The notes beneath the pieces are model-generated. The model worked only from the letters and a program-made list of their open reading frames with translations, made no database searches and had not been told where the DNA came from. A DNA stretch of 64,000 nt. It comes from Bradyrhizobium genomosp. I (2014). Lineage in GTDB: Bacteria > Pseudomonadota > Alphaproteobacteria > Rhizobiales > Xanthobacteraceae. The stretch's first letter is position 1. Each line of letters begins with the position of its first letter. The stretch lies in the NCBI RefSeq assembly GCF_000261685.1, contig NZ_AJQE01000286.1, forward strand, positions 1 to 64,000, given 5' to 3'. The position numbers were made by a program, and so were the translations under genes. Shown here piece by piece: positions 46,596 through 55,623 of the stretch.

Positions 46596-47447
46596 TGTCG
46601 GCGCAGTGATCATCGAGTCCGGCATCTGGGTTGCGACGATGACGGGCTTGGCAACAAGCCGGCAGGCCCTGACGAACTCCTTTTGCCGGCCCAGCACCTC
46701 CTCAGGGGGATTTCAACCCTGAGGTCGCCTCGCGCGACCATGATGGCGTCTGACAAGTGGATCATATCCCAATACGATCAAGCGCCATCGGGGTCTCGAT
46801 CTTGGCAACGCCACCGGCGGCCTCACCGATCAAAGCTCGTGCCTCGACCAGGTCAGATGGTTTCTGAACAAAGGACAGCAACCCAGTCGACGCCAAGCTC
46901 GAGGCCGAACGCAAGATCGGCTCGATCCTTCTTGGTTAGAGGCGAGATCTTGAGCAGCGCGCCTGGCAGGCTGGCGCCCTTGTGATCACGGATGACGCCG
47001 CCGATCACAACGCACGCCATTCTCCGTTCAGAACCGAGCTTTTCGACGACTAGCTAGACGAACGCCCATCGTCAATGAGCAGGGCCTGACCGGGATAAGC
47101 GGCTGCGAATATTTCTGGATGAGGCCGCGGGATTGACTGCTTCCCGCCTGTCTCTTAGCGCGAAGCAGACCGTCTCCCCGGCATCCAGCGCGAGCTTGCC
47201 TTCATCGAGCCGGCCAATGCGGATCTTCGGGCCTTGCGGATCCTGCAGCACGCCGATCGGCCGATTGAATTCCAGCTCCAGCGCACGGATCGAGACGAGC
47301 ACACGGGCGTGATCGTCATGGGTCCCCGCGGCTGAAGTTCAGCGTGAAAGTATCAGCCCCCGAAAGATAGAGCGCACAAAGCTTTTCAGGTGATGCGGTT
47401 GCCGACCCAACGGTTGCGACAATCTTGGCATGGCGTGAGCGGCGCAT
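46596..47447 (-). pseudogene. pyk: Pyruvate kinase pseudogene
   Basis: MRRSRHAKIVATVGSATASP starts at ATG 47447 and runs to TLNFSRGDP before a stop. A shifted frame continues LVSIRALELEFNRPIGVLQD, QGPKIRIGRLDEGKLAL and AGETVCFALRD. A last frame gives VLGRQKEFVRACRLVAKPVI and ATQMPDSMITAPT. These are the N-terminal and middle blocks of pyruvate kinase, interrupted by several frameshifts and internal loss. The C-terminal third is absent. It cannot make an active enzyme. It may be a second, plasmid- or island-borne copy. Confidence 0.85.
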
Positions 47448-47592
47448 CGTGCCCCTCTAGTTCAGAAGATAAGTTCAGCATCAAACGAGATAGGGCCGCT
47501 CACAAGGTATTCAAAGCGAGCTGGCCGACGTTGCGCACTTTCGCTCTCTCCACCGTCCGTCGTTGCTGGACCAAGAGGTGAAAACACTGCAC

Positions 47593-49368
47593 TTATGCAC
47601 CGGATGCCGCCGCCGTCTGTCCCTGATGGGTGGATTGTACGATGCTGTTCACCGCGCGGTAGGCGAACACGATGGCTGGTCCGATCGTAATGCCGGCCCC
47701 AGGGTAGATCCCACGCATCGGTGAAGTCATGTCGTTGCCGCAGGCATAAAGACCTGCGATCGGCACGCCGTTTCCATTTAGGACCCTTCCGCCAGGATCC
47801 GTTGACAGGCCGGTCGCAGTTCCAAGGGTCGCCGGGACAATCGGGAGCGCAATGAATGGCCCGTTCTTGATAGCTCCAAGGTTCGGGTTTTTCTTTCCAA
47901 CCGCGGGATCTCCCAGGGTTCGGTTGAAAGCCGATTCACCGCGTTTGAAAAGCGGATCGCGCCCTTCAGCTGCGTGGGCATTATGTTCTTCAACGGTCTT
48001 TTGGAGCTCTTGCGGGTCGAGGCCCAATTCCGCCGCAAGCTCCGCAATCGTCCGGCCAATCTCGATGTAACCCAAGCGGGCATACTTCTTGATACTCAAA
48101 GTCCAGGGCCAGGGGAGCAGGTGTCCCATGCCTCTGAGGCGGACGAATTCCTTGTCGCAGATGAAATAGAACCGCTTGTCCGCCGGATAGCCGCTATTGA
48201 ACATGGCAAGACAGATGTCATGGTACGAATTGGATTCATTGACGAAGCGCTTAGCATTTGGCCCCACCGCGATGACACCTGGACGGCCACGATCGAGCCA
48301 GCCGTACGGGACCACTTGCGAGGAGCGGCCGTTCCTGAGGATCGACACGGGCGTCCAGAATCCACTCGATGCAACGTCATTATCGATCGCAGCTCCGAGC
48401 CTGCCTGCGAGCGCAATGCCGTCTCCTGTGACATCGCTGTGGGCCAGCGTATCATTGTGCTGGTGGGCTCGGCTGAGCTGGGCTCGCAATTTACCGTTCC
48501 GCGCAAAGCCACCGGTTGCCAGGATTACTCCGTGCGAGGCTCGGACGCGGAGATCCGTGCGATCCCGCTTGAGGAGTGCGCCAGTAACTCTCCCTCCCTC
48601 CCTCATCAGATCAACCGCTGGGCAGCTTGGCCAGATTTCAGTGTCGTATCTGCGAAGGCTTGCCAATAACCGCGCGATCAGAGCATTGCCGCCACTGAGT
48701 TCAGTGCCCCTCCTGTAGCGCAGCCGGTCGCCTGCGTAGCGGCTGACCCGGCGAAGGACGTGCTTGAGCGAGGCAGCCGACTGGAAGGGATTGAGAAAGC
48801 TTCTGACCTCGCCGGACGAAATCATCATGCCGCCGAGCACGACGCGAATCGGATCACTTATCAGGTCGAAATCCTTGCCGAGAAGCCGTCCGTCGTAAGC
48901 TGCGGGGCTCAGCGCCCGGCCCATGTCGATCCCGCCGATCTGGCTCGAATGATAATCCGGAGCGGAGGCCAGTGTGAACTTGACTTCACTCCCATTCTCC
49001 AAGCTGGCGAGCGCCGTTGGGCCGTCTTCAAGATAGGCATCCACGAAGTCGGGGCGATAGTAATCGCCAAGTTCGTGTTGCAGATAGATCTTCGCATTCG
49101 CAATCGAATCATCGATTTTCGCCGCTCGAGCCTGCATTGAGCATGGAACCCAGATCATGCCGTTCGAGAGGGCGGTCGTGCCACCGAGCCGGCCAGACTT
49201 CTCGCATACCGTCACGCGAAGTCCGGCTTTTGCCGCATAGAGCGCCGCGGACAGCCCGGCAGCGCCGCTGCCGATCACGAGCACGTCCGTCTCCCAATCG
49301 TGCGTCGGCTTGTTCGCTTTGGAGGAGGAAGCGGTACTAGGTTTCAATTTGGTGATCGGGTTGTTCAT
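47593..49368 (-). CDS. FAD-dependent dehydrogenase, 3-ketosteroid-dehydrogenase/fumarate-reductase type
   Basis: The FAD-binding Rossmann motif is DVLVIGSGAAGLSAALYAAK, followed by GGTTALSNGMIWVP. The C-terminal FAD contact is GLYACGNDMTSPMRGIYPGA then GITIGPAIVFAYRA, as in KstD and flavocytochrome-c-like enzymes. The length (591 aa) is near that of KstD. ATG 49368 overlaps the stop of the TIM-barrel gene (ATGA), so a longer upstream frame is not used. It is the third gene of the Tm-1-like operon. Steroid degradation is not otherwise indicated here, so the substrate is probably another unsaturated or cyclic ketone or acid. Confidence 0.87.
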   Translation of the reverse strand: MNNPITKLKPSTASSSKANKPTHDWETDVLVIGSGAAGLSAALYAAKAGLRVTVCEKSGRLGGTTALSNGMIWVPCSMQARAAKIDDSIANAKIYLQHELGDYYRPDFVDAYLEDGPTALASLENGSEVKFTLASAPDYHSSQIGGIDMGRALSPAAYDGRLLGKDFDLISDPIRVVLGGMMISSGEVRSFLNPFQSAASLKHVLRRVSRYAGDRLRYRRGTELSGGNALIARLLASLRRYDTEIWPSCPAVDLMREGGRVTGALLKRDRTDLRVRASHGVILATGGFARNGKLRAQLSRAHQHNDTLAHSDVTGDGIALAGRLGAAIDNDVASSGFWTPVSILRNGRSSQVVPYGWLDRGRPGVIAVGPNAKRFVNESNSYHDICLAMFNSGYPADKRFYFICDKEFVRLRGMGHLLPWPWTLSIKKYARLGYIEIGRTIAELAAELGLDPQELQKTVEEHNAHAAEGRDPLFKRGESAFNRTLGDPAVGKKNPNLGAIKNGPFIALPIVPATLGTATGLSTDPGGRVLNGNGVPIAGLYACGNDMTSPMRGIYPGAGITIGPAIVFAYRAVNSIVQSTHQGQTAAASGA

Positions 49369-50231
49369 TCCTGCCTCGGTGCAGATTTCTGCATTGATTG
49401 CTGACGCTTTCGCGGGAGCGGAACGGCTTTGAATTCTTCGGCTGCAGCTTTCACCGCCCGCTCGATCGGAATCCGTTCGATGGAGGAGGCGCCAACGAAA
49501 CCGACACATCCGGTAGACCGGTAGACTTCCGAGGTATCCTGGGGCTCGGCGATTGCCCCGCCATGGCAGAGAAGGATGACTTCCGGCCGAACGGCTTGAG
49601 CGGCAGCATTGATCTCGTTGATGCGCCTGATGGCCTCTTCGATCGACTGTCCCGCCTCATGACCCACAAGCCCGCCGCGCGTTGCGCCGACATGTGGGAC
49701 AATGCAGTCGGCTCCCGCGGCTGCCATCGCCTTGGCATCGTGCGGGCTTGCGACATAGGCGAGGGAGAAGATGTTCTTCTTGCGGGCCGCCGCGATCAGC
49801 TCGACCTCACGCTCGAAGCCGAGCCCGACGCGGCCACGACGCTCGCGCCATTTCTCACCCATCGTTGAAATGGTCGGGTAATTGATCACGCCGGAGAATC
49901 CGGCAGCCCAGAACTTGTCCAAGAGATCATCGAGCTCGAGCCGGAGGGGATCCCAGGCCTCGACACCGCCTATAACAGGAACCGAGGAGACGACGTTGCG
50001 GATCTCCGCCGCGAGCTCGAGCGTGCGCGCATTGGAATCGCCGATCCGGCTCGTCGGCAGCCCCATCAACCGCGACAGCCCGGTGCTGTAGACCACGAGC
50101 ATGTCGGCGCCGCCGAGAGCTGCGCATTTTGCGACGAGGCCGCAACTGCTCGCCGCGGCAAGCACTGCCTTTCCAGCCTCAACTTGAGCTGTGATCTTTG
50201 CGAGTATTTCGGCCCGATCAAACATCCGCAA
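49365..50231 (-). CDS. TIM-barrel protein of the phosphoenolpyruvate-hydrolase-like family (PF09370 type)
   Basis: A 288-aa barrel with the family blocks LVVYSTGLSRLMGLPTSRIG, PVIGGVEAWDPLRL, GFSGVINYPTIS, GADCIVPHVGATRGG and VILLCHGGAIAEPQDTSE then GFVGASSIERIPIE. In plants this domain is the C-terminal half of the Tm-1 virus-resistance protein; in bacteria it is encoded next to the Tm-1 N-terminal half, as here. The biochemical role is poorly known. It overlaps the upstream Tm-1-like gene by 14 bases and the FAD gene by 4. Two more copies of the domain occur at 52.0-54.6 kb. Confidence 0.87.
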   Translation of the reverse strand: MRMFDRAEILAKITAQVEAGKAVLAAASSCGLVAKCAALGGADMLVVYSTGLSRLMGLPTSRIGDSNARTLELAAEIRNVVSSVPVIGGVEAWDPLRLELDDLLDKFWAAGFSGVINYPTISTMGEKWRERRGRVGLGFEREVELIAAARKKNIFSLAYVASPHDAKAMAAAGADCIVPHVGATRGGLVGHEAGQSIEEAIRRINEINAAAQAVRPEVILLCHGGAIAEPQDTSEVYRSTGCVGFVGASSIERIPIERAVKAAAEEFKAVPLPRKRQQSMQKSAPRQE

Positions 50232-51453
50232 CTGATGAATCTCCTGGTGTCAATTGTTCGACGATCCACGATGCGGCCGCCTCCGCAAATTCCGGATCAT
50301 TGATGTGACAATCCAGCTCGCGGGCGATGATCGATCGCGGCAGATGTCGCCTGACCGCGTCGAACCAGGCCCTATCGGCTTCAGGGTTTCGAAAGATGCC
50401 GCCGTCCCGGTCATAGTCAGAGACCCCCTTGACCGGCCACAGAACGAGGGCGGGCGCCTTTGCTTGCGAAAGGCGCTCGGCTGTGAGCCTGCCTATGCGC
50501 TCATTCTCCGAGACGGTCGTACGCATGAGCGTCGTGAAGGGGGTATGCGAATAGAATTGGCGCTCCTTGAACTCGGCAGGCACGCTCGAGGGAGGGCCAA
50601 AATTTACCATATCGACGGCCCCCGGGGCGATGAGCTGCGGAATCATGCGGCGAGATGCTGCTTTGAGCCGACCCGGACCCGCACTAGCGGTGCCGCCGAC
50701 AAGCTCGTCAGCGAGCTCGGTTGTGGTCAGATCGAGCACCGCATCGAACTCGCCGGCGGACACGAGCTGCTCCATCTTGCGGCCCCCGGCGCCATTGGCC
50801 GGAAAGACAATCGCGTCGATGCCTGCCTCTGCCAGCCGCGCGACACAGCGATTTGCCGCCGGCGTCGTGACCCCAAAGGCCGTGATCGCAACCGTCTTCT
50901 TCTTCCGCCGATCCTGAGCGGGCACATAGCGCATCGCCGCAATGGCCCGCCCCGCATTGTCCAGAACGCGTTCGGTGAACGCGTTGATCCCGAAAAGATC
51001 GACCAGGGTCGGATAGAGGATGATGTCGTTGTGGAGGGCCAATTCGGCCAGGAGGGCTGGCCTCGCGCTGCTCACCAGTAGCTTCGGGAATCCATACGGC
51101 AAATCCGATACAACTTCACCGAAGACCGCGCTGCCTTTGCCGCCCGCCACGCCGACGATGGCGTCGATCGCACCTGATCGGAGGAGCTCCTTGACCTCTT
51201 CACGCGCGCTTGCAGCTATTTCCCGCAAGACCTCGGCGGGTGAAACCACGCGTGCATCGCTGCTGTTCCTCCGGTTTGATGTGCCTACATCAATCGTAAG
51301 AGTCTTGCGGCCCCACTGTTCGATGACGCGCGCGAGATAAGCGGTTTCGCGGCCCTTTGTGTCCAGGGTTGCGACGATCGCGGCCATGCCCGCAGGATCG
51401 CACCGCTGACCATCCCGGATCGACCTTTCGTCGTCCGCGTAATGGTGAGACAC
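50218..51453 (-). CDS. Tm-1-like ATP-binding (UPF0261) protein
   Basis: It starts (after 22 residues) AAIVATLDTKGRETAYLARV and has DAIVGVAGGKGSAVFGEVVS, KKTVAITAFGVTTPAANRCV and a C-terminal NDPEFAEAAASWIVEQL, all typical of UPF0261. Family members bind ATP and correspond to the N-terminal half of tomato Tm-1. GTG 51453 has AGGAGG six bases upstream. It is the first gene of the operon with the TIM-barrel protein and the flavoprotein. A TTGGGTA direct repeat lies 81 bases before the start. Confidence 0.88.
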   Translation of the reverse strand: MSHHYADDERSIRDGQRCDPAGMAAIVATLDTKGRETAYLARVIEQWGRKTLTIDVGTSNRRNSSDARVVSPAEVLREIAASAREEVKELLRSGAIDAIVGVAGGKGSAVFGEVVSDLPYGFPKLLVSSARPALLAELALHNDIILYPTLVDLFGINAFTERVLDNAGRAIAAMRYVPAQDRRKKKTVAITAFGVTTPAANRCVARLAEAGIDAIVFPANGAGGRKMEQLVSAGEFDAVLDLTTTELADELVGGTASAGPGRLKAASRRMIPQLIAPGAVDMVNFGPPSSVPAEFKERQFYSHTPFTTLMRTTVSENERIGRLTAERLSQAKAPALVLWPVKGVSDYDRDGGIFRNPEADRAWFDAVRRHLPRSIIARELDCHINDPEFAEAAASWIVEQLTPGDSSVADV

Positions 51454-51533
51454 GATCTTCCTCCTGGACGTTTCTGGACACCTGGAGGTCTAGATCGGAG
51501 TGAAATGGCCCATAAGCCCGGATACGAGCGCGA

Positions 51534-51550
51534 TTGGGTAAAGTTGGGTA
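51534..51550. promoter_or_regulatory. TTGGGTA direct repeat, site 2 (upstream of the Tm-1-like operon)
   Basis: TTGGGTAAAG followed by TTGGGTA gives two heptamers with an exact 10-base period, 81 bases before the start of the UPF0261 gene. On the transcribed strand it reads TACCCAA-N3-TACCCAA. Confidence 0.65.
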
Positions 51551-51703
51551 GCTCCAAGCGGCCATAGCAGCAGCCGCTTCATCCTGAGCGCCACCGTAAC
51601 GAGGGAAGCCGCCTCTCCCCTTTGCAAGGAGGCGAGCGTCAGCTGGCGGAGCTTTGTGGTTTGGGCCGCCCGCATCGTCGGCGCGCTCCGAGACAAAAAG
51701 ATG

Positions 51704-51771
51704 CCGCTGCCGGAATCTTCCAGCAGCGGCGCGAGTCAGGGAGGAAGCAGACGAGCCGGTCTGCTAGCGGA
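51704..51771. repeat. Intergenic two-hairpin repeat, copy B
   Basis: CCGCTGCCGG, AATCTTCC and AGCAGCGG form one hairpin and GCAGACGAGCCGGTCTGC a second, matching copy A at 25923-25989 in order, spacing and orientation at about 80% identity. Confidence 0.75.
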
Positions 51772-52030
51772 TCCGTAGGACGCAGCGATAGCTCGCCCGG
51801 AATTTTCTACCCGAGACGCTTCACGGGCCCTTTTTCAGAACGAGCCGAACTCGGGCAGCATCGGCAAATCGTATCCGGCTCACAGCAAGGCGCGGAGAGG
51901 CTACTCAAGCAAGAACGGCTATGACGGCGTTAGCGTTCATCGCATCCAGCCGAGCCCGGCTCCCCCGCCGAAGAAAGACATGACATTGCTCCCCCAAAGA
52001 TCGACGAGTGGTGGTCTAGACCTCGATGGA

Positions 52031-52693
52031 ATGGCGTGTAAGATCGGCGAAAGGTTCAAATGGGTAGGATTGGGTAGAACCGTGAGAGCCAATGTCTTTG
52101 GTCGCCTTGCCGCAAGTCTCCCCTCGCCTCGCGGTGATCAGATAACGATCTATGCGCCGTCACTGCGGACTCTTCCGCAGAATGCCATGCTCGTCATGGC
52201 TACACTTCCTGTCATCGACTGGAACGACTGCCTCGTGCGGGACTTGCACGCGAGCCCCAAGGCGCCCCCTTGCTGCTATGCGGCCGTCGTCATGATCGAT
52301 CCCTTTGCCTGCTGGGAAGATCTCGGAGATCTGTTACAGGATGCAAAGATGACCGGAGTGACGAATTTTCCGCCAGCCTGCATGATTGAACGGACATCGG
52401 CAGGAGTGCCGCTCGATCGCGGTCAGGAGCTCGAGCTTCGCCGTATGGAGTGGTTTGCAAGGCGCGGGTTCAAAGTCCTGTTTATCGCGGCGGACGAGGC
52501 AAAGATGACAGCAGCGGAGCAACGGCTTGGTTCGCAGCTGGATGGGGCCGTCTATCTGCGACCCGAGGCGCTTGCGCTGCCGATTGGATCGGATATCGGG
52601 CTCGTAAGCCTTGGCTCTCATGGATCGTCGTCGGTACCGAGGTTCTCCCTGGAGCAGGCCGCCACGGCCAAGCAGCCGCTACGACGGGCATGA
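52031..52693 (+). CDS. Short, degenerate TIM-barrel (PEP-hydrolase-like) homologue
   Basis: About 220 aa. Blocks of the PF09370-type barrel can be aligned: QITIYAPSLRTLPQN (family: IVIYNSGRYR), MATLPVIDWNDC (family: GLLPYGDAN), VMIDPFACWEDLGDLL (family: CGTDPF) and MTGVTNFPPACMI (family: GVQNFPTVGLI). The later strands with LCHGGP and GASS are missing or unrecognisable, so the barrel is incomplete. Start ATG 52031 or ATG 51980. It may be a diverged ligand-binding subunit or a decaying duplicate of the barrel genes on either side. It converges on the regulator gene, four bases from its stop. Confidence 0.6.
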   Translation: MACKIGERFKWVGLGRTVRANVFGRLAASLPSPRGDQITIYAPSLRTLPQNAMLVMATLPVIDWNDCLVRDLHASPKAPPCCYAAVVMIDPFACWEDLGDLLQDAKMTGVTNFPPACMIERTSAGVPLDRGQELELRRMEWFARRGFKVLFIAADEAKMTAAEQRLGSQLDGAVYLRPEALALPIGSDIGLVSLGSHGSSSVPRFSLEQAATAKQPLRRA

Positions 52694-52697
52694 GGCC

Positions 52698-54557
52698 TTA
52701 TTCGAGGATCCGCAGTTTCTTGATTTTATTGTAGAGGGTTTTGCGCGAAAGCCCGAGAGAGCGAGCAGTCTTGCCGCGGTGAAGCCGGTTTCTCTTCAAG
52801 CCCTCGATGATCCAGTCTCGCTCGGACAGCGAGGCCGCGGGCCGTGCGCCAAAAGGTGGCTCCAACAACGGCTTTAGCACCTCACCGGTGATGTGACTTG
52901 ATGGCAAGGTCACGAGCTGGTTCACGACCTGCCGCAACTCGCGCAAATTGCCTGGCCAATCGTGCCCCGCGAGCGCAAGGAATGCAGAGTTTTCTATCGT
53001 GAGCGTCTGGGCGCTGGAATCTCCTTTGGCTTCGACGGTGAAGTGTTGAACGAGTTGCGGCAGATCTTCAAGCCTGTCGGGTAGCGAAGGCAATTGGACA
53101 TCCAGCCCGGTAAAAAGGTCGAGAAGCCGCGCGCACAGAACCGTTTCAAGACCAGCGCCTCGGGCCACGGTCGCGGTGGCAATGATCCGGGCGTTGGAAC
53201 GCATGACAGTTACCCCGTTCAGAGGGGTAAATCCGCCTGTCTCGAGGTAATCGGCAAGGCGCTCCTGTCCATCGCGCGAAAGTTGGTCGACATGCAATAG
53301 CACGACGGCACCGTCACTCGACGCCTCCAGGAGTGACAATTGGCGTCTGCCGCTCTCAAGACGCTCGGCGCCGAACAACGGGCCAAGTATATCCATCGCC
53401 GGACCGGGGCGGCAATGAAACAACGCCGTTTTGGCGTGCCTGCGGTCGCTAAACGCGTGAACCAGGGTTGCTATTCTACGCTTGCCAGAGCCGGCCTCCC
53501 CCCAGATGAGGACCGGGCGGGGGGTCGCCGCAACGCGTCTGGTGATCTCAAGGATGCGCTTCATTGCCGAGGACTGTGCGATCACGCCGTGCCTGAAACC
53601 ACTCAACTGCAGCTGCCGTTCGAGCAGATCCACCTTCTCGCGCAACAGGTGGATGGTCTTGAAGCCCGACGTCACCTCGAGGACCGACATCTCCAGAGGC
53701 ACGCGGTCCAGCGAAGAGCCTCCGATGAAACCTTGGATTCCGGTCTCGCGGCAGATGTCGAGGAGTTCGTCCGGCTTCGTAATGGGGCCGCCCCCAAGCA
53801 GGCAGATGGTGCTCTTGTTGACGGATTGAGCAACGCGCGCAACGGCGCTCGTACGCGCTGCAAGTTCAGACAGGCTGACCGACGGATCGGCTCCGCTTTC
53901 AACCGCGCGGTTTAGATTGAAGTTGATGCAAATGGCCTCGGCGCCCGCTTCGACCATTCGACGCGCCTCGGATTGACTGCGCGTATAGGCAATTGTCATC
54001 AGGCCGCGTTTTGCAGCTTTCACGAGGAGCTCGATTTCCCGGGAGTAACCAAGACCACACTTCTCGAGCAATGACCTGCGCTCATCGTCGATGTGTATGA
54101 CCGATGGGAAGTTGGTCACGCCGCCAAATCCCCATTTGATGATCCGATCGAGCCAACGATCAACATCGAGCTCGGGGTCGAATGTACAGGTGCCGAAGAA
54201 GACCGGCAGTTTCGTGCTGGGCAGAATTTCGGTCCGTCCGAAGCTTGCCACGAATTCGTTACTATTGCGGATTGGGAGGATCGAGGCAGGCGAGGCCCCA
54301 CCCATGGCACGAAAACGGCCCGCATTGAGCGCGAGCACGAAATCGGCCCCCGCCCGCTCGGCGGCTCTGGCGGTCATGCCCGACCCGATCCCCGCACCAA
54401 GGACAAACGAACGGGAATTGCGGAAGAACTGCCTGATACCGGCTCCCTTCACCTCAGCCGTCCGCCTGTCGATCCTGAGCCGCGCATCATCGCACGGCTC
54501 TACGTGAAGACTAGCTCCAACTCGCAGGTGCGTGCAACCGCCATACCGCCTTTCCAT
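52698..54557 (-). CDS. TIM-barrel/AAA+/Fis-HTH fusion regulator
   Basis: Domain order: a PF09370-type TIM barrel (VLGAGIGSGMTARAAERAGA, LALNAGRFRAMGGAS, GFGGVTNFPSVIHID, LLGGGPITKPDELL, GFIGGSSLDRVP), then an AAA+ domain like those of NtrC-family activators (Walker A WGEAGSGKRR; VVLLHVDQL; RIIATATVARGAGLETV; LPDRLEDLPQLV), then a Fis-type HTH (IIEGLKRNRLHRGKTARSLG and LSRKTLYNKIKKL). The GAFTGA loop that contacts sigma-54 is absent: after PLFGAERLESG the expected segment is missing. So it is probably a TyrR-like sigma-70-type regulator. The true start is uncertain: frames further upstream lie inside the ATPase gene; ATG 54557 or GTG 54452 are candidates. It is the last gene of the sugar ABC operon and likely senses a metabolite through its barrel. 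Confidence 0.8.
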   Translation of the reverse strand: MERRYGGCTHLRVGASLHVEPCDDARLRIDRRTAEVKGAGIRQFFRNSRSFVLGAGIGSGMTARAAERAGADFVLALNAGRFRAMGGASPASILPIRNSNEFVASFGRTEILPSTKLPVFFGTCTFDPELDVDRWLDRIIKWGFGGVTNFPSVIHIDDERRSLLEKCGLGYSREIELLVKAAKRGLMTIAYTRSQSEARRMVEAGAEAICINFNLNRAVESGADPSVSLSELAARTSAVARVAQSVNKSTICLLGGGPITKPDELLDICRETGIQGFIGGSSLDRVPLEMSVLEVTSGFKTIHLLREKVDLLERQLQLSGFRHGVIAQSSAMKRILEITRRVAATPRPVLIWGEAGSGKRRIATLVHAFSDRRHAKTALFHCRPGPAMDILGPLFGAERLESGRRQLSLLEASSDGAVVLLHVDQLSRDGQERLADYLETGGFTPLNGVTVMRSNARIIATATVARGAGLETVLCARLLDLFTGLDVQLPSLPDRLEDLPQLVQHFTVEAKGDSSAQTLTIENSAFLALAGHDWPGNLRELRQVVNQLVTLPSSHITGEVLKPLLEPPFGARPAASLSERDWIIEGLKRNRLHRGKTARSLGLSRKTLYNKIKKLRILE

Positions 54558-55623
54558 TGCCCATGAACAAGTGGCAATCGGCTGGAGCGGCGGTGAGGGT
54601 GAACTTGGAGGCGCCTTTGGGCCAACCGGATTGTGGCGCCCTGGCGACGAGAGCTTCGTTTCCGGCATTACCGTAGATGTACGTGACGCTGCCGAGATGC
54701 TCGACGAAATCGACCCCAAGTTCAATCGAGATCTCCTGCTGCCCGGGCATTGACGAGGAGAAGTCGTCCGGGCGAATTCCAACAGTGACCGGCTTGCCAA
54801 CCAGCATCTGGTCCGGCTGGACCGGAACGGAGATCGTGGGCCCGGCGTCCAACCGGACATCCATGCCATGTTCATGAGCTGCTTCGACCTTGCCGCCCAG
54901 GAAGTTCATCTTGGGCGAGCCGATGAATCCTGCAACAAAGCGCGAAGCGGGATTGTGATACAGATCGTGCGGGCTGCCGACCTGTTCGATGTTGCCGTCC
55001 TTGAGCACCACGATCTTGTCAGCCAAGGTCATCGCCTCCACCTGGTCATGCGTCACGTAGATCATGGTATTTCCGAGCTGCTTGTGGAGCTTGGCGATCT
55101 GAACCCGCATCTGCACGCGCAAATCGGTGTCCAGGTTGGAGAGCGGCTCATCGAACAGGAAAACTTTTGGTTCTCGCATGATGGCGCGCCCGATTGCGAC
55201 GCGCTGGCGTTGCCCTCCTGAAAGTTGTCGAGGCTTGCGCTCCAATAGATGGTCGATCTGCAATAGCGATGCTGTTTTGGCTATCTTGGCGGCGATCGCG
55301 GCTTTCCCGGCTTTGGCCATGCGCAGGGGAAAGGCCAGGTTCTCTTTCACCGTCATATGCGGATAGAGAGCGTAGCTTTGAAAGACCATGCCGAGGTTGC
55401 GATCGGCCGCATCGATGTCGTTGACGAGCTCATTGTCGATGAGGAGCCGCCCACCGCTGATGGGCTCGAGCCCGCCAATCATGCGCAGAAGCGTGGATTT
55501 GCCCGACCCGGACGGACCAACAAAGATGACAAATTCGCCGTGATCGATAGTCAGGTCGATATTACTCAGGATCTCGATTGTCCCAAAAGTCTTCTTGAGG
55601 CCCTCCAGGCGAACGTCGGCCAT
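54511..55623 (-). CDS. ugpC: Sugar ABC transporter ATPase (UgpC/MalK type)
   Basis: A 370-aa ATPase with Walker A GPSGSGKST (from about residue 36), signature LSGGQRQRVAIGRAI, Walker B VFLFDEPLSNLD, the H-loop YVTHDQVEAMT, and a C-terminal TOBE-type regulatory domain (PVTVGIRPDDFS). It energises the carbohydrate importer made by the permease and binding-protein genes at 58.1-61.4 kb. It starts in a TAATG overlap with the HAD gene. The substrate is probably a sugar, polyol or glycerol-phosphate-like compound. Confidence 0.92.
   Translation of the reverse strand: MADVRLEGLKKTFGTIEILSNIDLTIDHGEFVIFVGPSGSGKSTLLRMIGGLEPISGGRLLIDNELVNDIDAADRNLGMVFQSYALYPHMTVKENLAFPLRMAKAGKAAIAAKIAKTASLLQIDHLLERKPRQLSGGQRQRVAIGRAIMREPKVFLFDEPLSNLDTDLRVQMRVQIAKLHKQLGNTMIYVTHDQVEAMTLADKIVVLKDGNIEQVGSPHDLYHNPASRFVAGFIGSPKMNFLGGKVEAAHEHGMDVRLDAGPTISVPVQPDQMLVGKPVTVGIRPDDFSSSMPGQQEISIELGVDFVEHLGSVTYIYGNAGNEALVARAPQSGWPKGASKFTLTAAPADCHLFMGNGKAVWRLHAPASWS

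Larger units (their letters stand above)
51454..52030. other. Divergent intergenic region with regulatory repeat and hairpins
   Basis: It holds the TTGGGTA direct repeat at 51534-51550 and the two-hairpin repeat copy B at 51704-51771. No gene is seen. Confidence 0.6.

Noticed and set aside
52060..52076. Fourth TTGGGTA-like direct repeat
   Set aside because: It lies inside the probable coding region of the short TIM-barrel homologue (Trp-Val-Gly-Leu-Gly), so the match may be coincidental; not counted as a site.
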